Below the pieces are notes generated by a model. That model was not told the DNA's origin. It searched no databases and was given only the letters and a program-made list of their open reading frames with translations. A program made the translations under genes and the position numbers. A DNA stretch of 64,000 bases from Chlorops oryzae (Eukaryota; Arthropoda; Insecta; Diptera; Chloropidae). Numbering within the stretch: position 1 is the stretch's first letter; every line of letters begins with the position of its first letter. The stretch is taken from contig CM035808.1 of NCBI GenBank assembly GCA_020466095.1, forward strand, positions 79,765,779-79,829,778, in the 5' to 3' direction. This document shows positions 56,361 through 64,000 of this stretch, one piece after another.

Positions 56361-56955
56361 AGGCTGTTCCGTACTAAAGTGCTTTTCTTTATAGGGTTGG
56401 TAAAGTGGGTCATTGTTACAAAGGAAAGAAAGATATTTGCAGTTGTTTCAAAAATTCGTATAATATCTTATAAAATTTCCTTTTACTTACATATTTGGAA
56501 GTGGCGCTGGGATAACGTAGGGGATGTGTGCTATGCTCTTGATCCCAGGGTCCGAGGTTCGATTCCCGGCACAGGCGAAACGGAGTTTAATGTTCCAAGC
56601 CTAGCACTGGTTTTTCAAAAATCGCATGTTAGGGGCACACTACATAAAAAAGACACACACTCACACAAACACAAGAAATCCTCCTTGGTATCACAATGGG
56701 CCGATTAACGGCCTAAGTGGCAGTCACTTCAACCTACCTACCTACATATTATATTTGGAAATTCAAAGGGTTTTTCTGTCAAAGTCCAAATTTTAAAATG
56801 TTCATATTTGGGTTTTGGAAGCAATTTTGGCATGAATAAGGACTTATTAAAACGTTTAGGCGTAAAAACTGGAAAAACTGCAACATTTTAGATCCCTCGA
56901 TTTTTGTTCACATTGAACCCCTATAAAGAAAAACCCTTTAGTACGGAAGACCTTG
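56361..56955. mobile_element. Tc1/mariner-like MITE containing a SINE
   Basis: The left end caggctgttccgtactaaag (56361) pairs with the right end ctttagtacggaagaccttg (to 56955), and the adjoining ttctttatagggt/accctataaagaa also pairs. The flanks are TA on both sides. It is about 345 bp without the SINE. No transposase. Confidence 0.8.
56501..56750 (+). mobile_element. tRNA-derived SINE with a 10-bp target duplication
   Basis: Exact duplication atatttggaa at 56491-56500 and 56751-56760. The head gtggcgctgggataacgtag...gtccgaggttcgattcccgg resembles a tRNA with a weak A box and a perfect B box (ggttcgattcc, 56555-56565). The body is about 170 bp and the tail is an acctacctacctac repeat. It has the structure of an active-type SINE mobilised by a LINE. 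Confidence 0.85.
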
Positions 56956-57250
56956 TATATGCATATAAATATAAATCATATATTTGTGGACATTGAGGAC
57001 TTGCGACCCACATACAGCACTGGAGCGCCTCAAGTCAGGGTGTTTTTGTGAAATAAATGTGGAAGTGTTTCACTTAAGTTGCTGAACTTATTTAGGAGAT
57101 ATGGGGAAAATACAGGTTTTCGACTTTGACCTTGCCAGTAAAGTTGCTGCAACTTCGTGGTTTATTTTCGGATTAAGAAAAGTTAACCGCTGTCTTGAAA
57201 AGTCTGACCTTCTTGAAAATTTGCCTATCAAAAACTGAAACTTATTTTTT

Positions 57251-58105
57251 TATACCCGACACACTCTGTGTCGAGGGTATATTCCGTTTGTGTGGCTGTG
57301 TGTAATACCCAGAACCAGTCGAGATAGACCATACAAAATATATATAAGATGATCAGCGTCACCAGGAGATTCGATTTAGCCATGTCCGTCTGTCTGTCCG
57401 TCTGTTTGTGTACAGTTTTCTTATCGAAGAAGTTGAGATATCTCGACAAAATTTGGTATGCGTACTCATAGGTACATGAGTAAGAACAAGTTCGAGAATG
57501 GACCTGATCGGACCATTTTTAGGGGTACCTCCAGTACTAGCGTCTGTTACGAAAATCACAAAAACTGCTCTAAAATCGAAGTTTTTCAAGATATTTTGAT
57601 GAATTTTGATATTTGATCATATTTAAAGGAGAGTAATATTATTTCCAAAAATTGTAAATGTGGACGTGGCAGAAGGGCGGTTTTCGAAAATTGTCTCCTT
57701 CACCCTAAATTCAAATGGGACTTGAACGAAATTTGGCACTTGTGCTTCCTTTGAAGTCTTAAACATCCTTCTAAAAAATTTCTTTGATCGGTCCATTTTT
57801 AAGGGTACCTCCAGTACTAGGGTCTGTCACAAACATCACAAAACTGCCTTAAAATCGGACTTTTTCGAAATATTTTAATGAAACTGAAAATTTGAGCGTA
57901 TATTTAAGCCTCCGATTATAGTTCAACAAAAATTGGAACAGTGGGCGTGGCAAAGGGGCATTTTTCATAAAGAAATCTATCAAAAGTCGGTATATGGGGC
58001 CCCTTATGGTCTTAAACACCTCTTGATGTTAAAAATGATTTGAACATGTGTGTCTGTGTCGGGTATTCTATTGTCAGGCTCGCCTGACTATAACACCCTT
58101 ACTTG
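57251..58105 (+). mobile_element. DINE-1-like repeat, copy 3 (most complete ends)
   Basis: Starts tatacccgacacactctgtg, which folds into a hairpin with tgtcgagggtata. Includes ccgtctgtctgtccgtctg (57385-57405) and ends tgtgtcgggtattctattgt plus a caggctcgcctg hairpin and cccttacttgttttt. The subterminal TATACCCGACAC/GTGTCGGGTAT inverted repeat and terminal hairpin match the Helentron-associated DINE-1 layout. It contains several tgggcgtggc-type blocks. Non-coding. Confidence 0.65.
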
Positions 58106-58482
58106 TTTTTTTTTAAATTTACTACCTTTGAAGCAAAATCAATTACATTTAGTTTATACCAAGATTGATAGAATATAAGATTACGACATGGGCAGAATTA
58201 CTTTTATCCGAACTTGAATCGTTTTTATTGGTGCTGTGCGTGAAAATTTTCCAATTTTATTATTAGTTCAAGTTATTAAATTTTTTTTTTTTTTTGTGTA
58301 ATTTTACAAGAATTTCTTGTTTTAAGGACGATGTGAGTATTTACAAACAAGGTTTTGTGAAAGTTTCAAATTATTAGTATGTTTTTCGATCGTCAGTGGC
58401 AACGCTGTAAACACATTAATTCTTTAATAAAAATTTTTTGTTAAGAAAAATTCATCTGTCAAAAATTTTCAATAATTTCAAG
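58106..58482. other. No feature seen
   Basis: AT-rich intronic or intergenic sequence without a recognisable repeat or gene. Confidence 0.45.
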
Positions 58483-58712
58483 CAAGGCGTATTTAACAAG
58501 GTGGTGGCAGTAGTACAACAACAATGTAAAAAAACTCGGAAATGTCAAAATCAGTTCACGCTTGTTTAAATTTTGTTCCAATATAAACATTTTTAATTTC
58601 GTTGAAAAATGTAAGCGTACGAAATTCAATACAAAATTTTGACAGTTCCGAGTTGAAAAAAGGGAAGAAGAAGAGCAGTTCCTACTGCCACCACCTTGTT
58701 AAATACGCCTTG
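58483..58712. mobile_element. hAT MITE with perfect 31-bp TIRs
   Basis: CAAGGCGTATTTAACAAGGT... at 58483 is exactly inverted at the right end (58682-58712), 31 of 31 bases. An exact 8-bp duplication, atttcaag, lies at 58475-58482 and 58713-58720. It is 230 bp long. Perfect ends and duplication indicate a very recent insertion. Confidence 0.95.
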
Positions 58713-58720
58713 ATTTCAAG

Positions 58721-59608
58721 CAATCAAAATACTTTTAACGCTACGTTACAAGTGCACATGCGCAGAAAAATCAAATTTTGAATTCTGATTGTCGTAGCTT
58801 TATAATCTATCATCTATCATTGCCAATGGTCTGCCGATTCTCCCCTTCAACACACAATTAAAAAATTTTATAAGTGAAAATCGAGTGCTCGATAAAAAAT
58901 ACCAACGCATCACTAGTTAAAGATATTTCATATGTCACAAACAGGACTTTCCGCCAACTTTTCGGGTCAAATACCCCATAGTGCACCACCTTCTCATTCA
59001 TGGTATTCGCCTTTGAAATAATTTAACTCCCCGAATTCGATATATTGATAACCTCTTTCGACTTAGAAAACACCTCCACACTTTTTCCTTTTAAGAAGTT
59101 GTATAATAGGGTATTTTACACCATTAAAGTATTGTAATTAGTCGTAGTTATTCTATTAGAATTAATGGTAAAACTGCACTTTTTGAATAATTTCAAAGAA
59201 TTATATATTTAATTTTTTTAGAAAACATATATAAAATGCTGTTTTTTTGTTATTGGGTTGCAATCAGTTTAAAACGTTCTATAACACTACACAATAAAAT
59301 AAAACTTTTTGTGTGCCTTTTAAGGATGTGCTATATTTTTATATATTTTATATATTTCCATCCAATGTAGAAACAAATTTTTTTTAGCTCTTAGTAATGG
59401 TCTTTTAAATTTTTGTGTAACGCGAGCTAACTTTCAAATTTAAGGCATATATTTAGATTCAGCGAAACGAATACTACAAATTAAAAGTGGTTTCAAGTCA
59501 AAGGCAAAATTGCTGTTGAGTAGTGTAATTTATTGAAATTAATGACGTCAAAAGCAAGTAAAAAGTTAATCAATTTACCTGTGTTTTGCTTTAAATGTTC
59601 TTATAATA
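58721..59608. other. No gene recognised
   Basis: AT-rich sequence. I checked for RRM-encoding Saf-B exons and saw none. Confidence 0.4.
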
Positions 59609-59990
59609 TAGAGCTGTAAATGAGTGACTCATTTTTGTTTTTTAATTCAAATGATTTTTAGAATTTTGAGTTAACTCTTTTCAACACAAGATTCGAGTTG
59701 AGTTAAAATTTGATTGCATTCTTTTGAATGAAAAAATTTGAATGAATTCAATTCGAGAAAAAAAAAAAATTGAAAGAATTCAAATTTGAGTTCACTCCCT
59801 GATGAATTAAAAATTTTTAATGCACTCCTATCTAAAAAAAAATTTGAATGAATTAAAATTTGAGTTCACTCATCAATGAATTTAAAAAAGAATTTGAACT
59901 AATTTTTCCCATTCACTACTTGCTAGATTTATCAACTAGTAGGCTAAAACTCGGCTTCAAATATAATATATTATATAGAAAATAAATTCA
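59609..59990 (+). mobile_element. Single arm of the palindromic hAT family
   Basis: Matches the left arm of the element at 25034 almost base for base, from gagctgtaaatgagtgactc to ataatatattatatagaaaa, with only small indels. The central transposase relic and the second arm are absent, and the sequence runs into a 5'-truncated LINE at about 60010. Confidence 0.88.
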
Positions 59991-60009
59991 ATAAGAAATT
60001 CAATAATTC

Positions 60010-61703
60010 CAATAAGACTGATTCCCTCACACAGACTTCGGTCTACCCTAGCTCTTTCTTGGGCAATCCGTTTGTTTTATTCGATACGTCAAATTGTGAA
60101 GCTCTCAAAAACAAGAGGGATCGCAATGGTCTCTATCTGAAAAGGTTGCTTAACGAGTGCAAGGTCAGTAAAATCACTACTGTTCACTCGGTTGGTAAAT
60201 TTTTATTCAAAATTTTCTTTGACAATGTTAGGGATGCGATCGCATGTGTTTCCAATCCTGCCTTTAAAACTATTGGTTTACGGGCGTTTATTCCATCTCA
60301 TGCTTATGTGTCATATGGAGTTGCACGCTGCATTCCATTGGAGTACACCGAAGCTGAAATTATTAGGGATGCCAAAACGGATATTAAAATCCTGTCGGTT
60401 CAACGCATTAAGAGGAGAATAAATGACTCCAACAATTTTCTGCCTACTGGCACGATTAAAATTGGCTTTCTTGGAAGCTGCATCCCCAGGTCAATTATAA
60501 TTGACAACACTTTTGTTCATATTGATATTTATATCCCAACCCTAAAGCAATGCCATAAGTGTGGCCGCATTGGTCACTCCACTAACACGTGCAAATCCGC
60601 AAAACGGTGCTTATTATGTGGCAATTCGGATTGCACCCCCCATGTGAAAAGAAATGTCTTGTGCGATGATAAAAATCACGTGGCGACTGATAAGGAGAAG
60701 TGTCCTGCTTGGAGGAGAGAGCATGACATTTTAACGGTCAAAACTATTAAAAAAGTACCTAGAAAGGAGGCCATCAATATCCTTGTCTGGAAATTCAAGC
60801 TCGAATAGGTTCAACCTACTCAAGACTGATGAGGAGGATTTCCCCAGTCTTCCCAAAAATGATGACTCCTACAATTGTGATAACATGGTCGCGCTAAGAC
60901 CAAGCGTCCTTATAGTCAGGTTGCTCGCATGCATGTGCTTTCTAGTAAATTAAACAACAATTCTTTAAATTCCAGCTCGCAGGCTAAGGAGCCTCTATTC
61001 AACTCCGAGGCAAATTTTAATTCTGTTTCAGGTTTATAGTATCCTAGTGGGGCACGTTCGCAACGTAGTGTGGCCTTTCCACGACATTTCTCCTCTGAAC
61101 CTAACGACTTCGAATCATTATTCTCCTTTATTTCTAAGATTCTTCAGTCAATCTGCAAGAAACTAAATGATGAAGCCCTTATTAAGGAGGTTATGGGCAT
61201 AGAGAATCTTCTCAAGCTTGCTGCCATCAACAATGATCACAGAGTGATCACACATGCTTCTAATCCTTTTGTCTATGAAGATCATTCAGTATAATTGCCA
61301 ATCGTTATCTGCAAATATCGACAATCTTGACTTTTTTCTAAATAACATTGACGTGCACATCTGTGCTCTTAGCGAGACTTTCTCACTAGGAGCTTCCTGT
61401 CATCGCAACCTTTGCAACTTCAGATGCATTGAAAAACCTCGTGGGGACGGCTATGGTGGTGTGGCCATTCTTTTCAAGGACAATATCAAATTTAGGAAAT
61501 TATGTTACATCTCACAGTGTGATGTTATTATTGCTCAAACAACCAACCTCTGTCCAAACATTACGATCTGTAGTGCTTACTTTGAGCCGAGCCTCCCTCT
61601 TGCGACGTTCGAAGCTGAAATTTATAAACTTCTTTTCTTCTTAAACAACCAACCCAATGTCCTTGTGCTTGGTGACTTCAATGCCAGATCTATGCATATC
61701 AAA
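60010..61703 (+). mobile_element. Non-LTR retrotransposon (I/Jockey type), truncated at both ends
   Basis: Carries the C-terminal two thirds of an ORF1 with zinc knuckles and the start of ORF2 (endonuclease) overlapping the ORF1 end. The endonuclease breaks off after GDFNAR, where a second LINE in the opposite orientation begins. There is no A-tail and no target duplication. Confidence 0.85.
60014..61294 (+). pseudogene. LINE ORF1 remnant (CCHC zinc knuckles)
   Basis: The frame from 60014 reads YLKRLLNECKVSKITTVHSV, the RRM/PRE-like FLFKIFFDNVRDAIACVSNP, EYTEAEIIRDAKTDIKILSV, then CHKCGRIGHSTNTC and CLLCGNSDCTPH knuckles and an R/K-rich segment to 60808. A shift near 60790 leads to SNRFNLLKTDEEDFPSLP, and later SEPNDFESLFSFISKILQSI runs to the stop at 61294. 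The order (RRM-like, CCHC, acidic FPSLP segment) matches ORF1 of I/Jockey-type elements. The N-terminus is missing. Confidence 0.8.
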
Positions 61704-61705
61704 TG
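61275..61705 (+). pseudogene. LINE ORF2: APE endonuclease N-terminus only
   Basis: The ATG at 61275 overlaps the last codons of ORF1. The frame encodes MKIIQYNCQSLSANIDNLDF, ICALSETFS, GYGGVAILFKDNI and VLVLGDFNARS, the conserved blocks of an APE-type endonuclease up to the catalytic Asp/Asn motif. It ends at the junction with the next LINE. The remaining endonuclease and all of the reverse transcriptase are missing. Confidence 0.85.
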
Positions 61706-63613
61706 AGATCATGAGGAACGCGATCAAATGCCTTTTCTAAATAAAGGAAGGCCATATGAAGTGGTACTTGTTTTTCCCTGTGTTTTCCCATTAAAAGTCG
61801 AACGGCATGAATTGCATCGGTGGTGCCACAGTTTTTAACGAACCCAGCTTGGTTTATCTTTAACCTGACTATTTCACGAATTCGTTTATCTAGTACCCTT
61901 TCAAACACTAAGTGTGTGGGATAAGAGCCGAATCGGCCTATAATTTGAATAATCTGCTGGGCTACCTTTCTTTTTCCATATGGGTACGGTTGTGCTCATT
62001 AGCCAGTCTGAGGGAACTCTCTTTTCCGTTACTATTCGGTTAAATAATTCCAGTAACCAAGAGTTGAAGTCACCTGATTTCCAAATCTCAGCTGGTATAT
62101 CATCTATAACAGTAGCCTTACCAGTTTTCATTTTACTTATGGCCTCATCAACTTCGTCTAAAGTGATTTTTTGAATGGGACCAGATATCGCTTCTATAGT
62201 TGGTATAGGTGGGTGTGGGAATTCTTCTGTGGATATTTTTTTTCAAAATAGTTTGGCCAGCGTTCACGACAATCCTTGCGATCTAAAATTAGATGGCCAT
62301 TTTCATCATTGACTCCGTAAAACTTTTCAATGTCCTCAGTAGGTCGTTGACGGGATTTAGCAAGACGATAGATAATTTTTTCCCCATCACGAGTACTAAG
62401 GCGATCATAGAGCTCTTCAAAGTGTGCAGCTCTGGTGCATGCCACTGCTCTTTTACATGCCTTTCTTGCATCGACGTACTTTTGCCAGTTTTCGGATGTT
62501 CTATTTCGTATAAACAGATGATAGAGTTTCTTTTTTTCATCGACTTTCGATCGGACTTCATCACTCCAAAGCCAGGTCTCCTTATCTATCTGTTTTCTGT
62601 CTGGTTTTGTTTTTCCCAATACAGTACGTCCAACGCTTTGGATGTGTTTTATACCTATATTCCAAGATTCCTCAACAGATGTGATGGGAGGTAGAGAAAT
62701 CTTTGATCTAATTTCATCTTGCCATTCTCCCAAATTTTCACCATTTGATTCTCTCAGGACCATTTTCAAGATGTCTATTTTTTCTTGGTAAATCAACAGG
62801 AATGTCACATACAACAGGGCGGTGTTGTGAAGCAATAGTCTCAGATGGTACTGCTTTTATGTCAAGTAGTGTGCTTAGATCTTGACGGCGAATAAGCATG
62901 AAATCTATCTGAGACTTTGTGGTGCCACTGTAGTACGTTAAAATATGTGAAACGCGTTTCTTACGCCAAGTATTGCAGACAACAAGATTATGGGTGTCAG
63001 CGAATGCAAGGATTCGATCGCCATCATTGTTCTTAGTTCCGCAGCCCTGTCTTTCATGGTAAGAGTGACCCTCTGAGGTGCTTCCGACATGGCCATTAAG
63101 ATCACCATCAATAATCAAGAAATCCTCTTGTGGGATATCAAGGATAACTTCATCAAGGAGCTTCCAAAAAGAATCCTTATGTTGTTCCGGACAACCAGGT
63201 TGTGGAGCGTAAGCACTGCAAAAGTGAATTTTCCTTCCGTTCGAAATAAGTAGAATTTTTATTAGGTGATCATCTAGTCTTTTAACTTCAACTACCGTAT
63301 CGCGAAATCTCTCAGAGATTACAATACCGTAACGAGTTTTCGTGACACCATAATAAAATAACTTATAACCTTAACCAATGTTACGTGCTTGTGCTCCACT
63401 CCATCGGGTCTCCTGAAGTGCACAGATGTCGATTTTTATTTTTCTTAAACACAGCGCGAGTTCACTTGATCTACCGGTTAAGGAGCCAATATTCAGGCTC
63501 GCTACTCGAATTTTGTTAGAACAACAAGGAGGGGTCGATTGAGTTGTGATGGTTTGTGGTATTACAGTCGGCCTGTCACTTGGTCTGTCACTGTTCGTTA
63601 AGTTAGTGTTCAT
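61704..63613 (-). pseudogene. RTE-like ORF: endonuclease plus start of RT
   Basis: Starts at 63613 (MNTNLTNSDRPSDRPT). The endonuclease N-terminus IRVASLNIGSLTGRSSELAL and DICALQETRWSGAQARNIG ends in a stop/shift near 63371. The middle frame has IIDGDLNGHVGSTSEGHSYH, ILTYYSGTTKSQIDFMLIRR and SQHRPVVCDI. A linker (SRQRPTEDIEKFYGVNDENG) and the RT start (MKTGKATVIDDIPAEIWKSG, YRPIRLLSHT, NQAGFVKNCGTTDAIHAVRL, YLEKAFDRVPHDLI) follow in several frames. It carries at least three frameshifts. Truncation falls just after the first catalytic Asp region of the RT (the YLEKAFDRVPHDL block, where the family has Asp-Leu and this copy has Tyr-Leu). Confidence 0.8.
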
Positions 63614-63814
63614 TATGTATTTAATTGGGTCCCAACTCGAAGCCGCTATCTCTGTTCGAGTGTGTAGTCACCCTTAAAACGATCCTATGGTTATCTATGC
63701 AAATGCAGGGAGGCCATACGAGGGTTGGCACATACCCTTATGGGGAAATGTGCTCAGAGCCAGATCGGGTGCTAATAAGGACGAAGTCAACTTTACCTAC
63801 ACCACCAACTTAAT
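61704..63814 (-). mobile_element. RTE-like LINE on the minus strand, 3'-truncated
   Basis: The 5' region (63614-63814, non-coding) and ORF2 from endonuclease to the first reverse-transcriptase blocks are present. The element stops within the RT at the junction at 61704. The protein resembles the RTE/BovB-type sequences often annotated as craniofacial development protein 2-like. Confidence 0.75.
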
Positions 63815-64000
63815 GGCGACGAATTTTGAATGTACTTCGAGATTTGCCGAGTTTTAACAGGACGGACATGAGCACAATATTAACCCAAGAGCCGTTTCTG
63901 TAAGATATCACTCTTCCATAATAAGGTCTTGGAATACTGTTCCCACGAGCCCATAATCAACCAAAACAGATTCAGAAAGCAGTGTCAGTATGCCGTTAAT
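63815..64000. other. Window end; possible LINE tail fragment
   Basis: A short open stretch (about 63867-63952, plus strand) reads INPRAVSVRYHSSIIRSWNT, loosely like the RSWNSLP motif at the C-terminus of several LINE reverse transcriptases. It is too short to assign. Confidence 0.25.

Noticed and set aside
1..64000. CRISPR arrays, operons or bacterial promoters
   Set aside because: The window is eukaryotic, with spliceosomal introns and fly transposons. The short tandem arrays (56, 78 and 127 bp) have no spacer structure.

Overview
The window is nuclear DNA of a higher dipteran insect. The lineage is suggested by the mobile elements (Jockey, BEL/Pao, K02A2.6-type Gypsy, irritans-type mariner, DINE-1-like repeats), the AT-rich introns of 50-65 bp and a DRE promoter box. 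A tephritid fruit fly is a plausible guess but is not proven. There is one recognisable host gene. Nearly everything else is transposable elements, many nested three or four deep.

Host gene: exons on the + strand encode a SAP-domain protein that I take to be the insect scaffold attachment factor B (Saf-B). Coding exons lie at 22351-22470, 22531-22935, 54532-54556, 54842-55061 and probably 55607-55653, all phase-compatible. The RNA-recognition-motif exons were not found and are presumably to the right of the window. Intron 2 is about 31.6 kb and is filled with nested elements.

Layout. 1-5800: a hAT-like non-autonomous element containing a MITE, then a deleted BEL/Pao element (1849-5452, duplication aagaa). 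5839-12380: a Jockey LINE on the minus strand, interrupted inside its endonuclease by a Transib-like element (8820-10247) whose two ends resemble 12- and 23-spacer RAG recombination signals. 12389-22129: MITEs, a hairpin repeat, and a young Gypsy element (15808-21067) whose gag-pol frame is broken only by a 508-bp hAT insert. 22206-22935: promoter and first Saf-B exons. 22936-54531 (giant intron): an intron-containing piggyBac pseudogene, a palindromic hAT relic inside another TIR element, a diverged transposase fragment, a Himar-like mariner, and then a roughly 19-kb inverted-repeat complex (31603-50954). That complex contains a long-TIR element with its own unclassified transposase gene, two DINE-1-like repeats, a hAT carrying tRNA-like boxes, a second unclassified transposase pseudogene, a second Transib-like element and a pogo-like MITE. 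A second mariner follows. 54532-64000: further Saf-B exons, a Tc1/mariner-like MITE containing a SINE, a DINE-1-like repeat, a hAT MITE with perfect TIRs, half of the palindromic hAT, and two LINEs truncated head-on against each other.

Most elements were bounded by reading target-site duplications directly. No similarity searches were run. Family names rest on recognised motifs, and orders of insertion are inferred from nesting.
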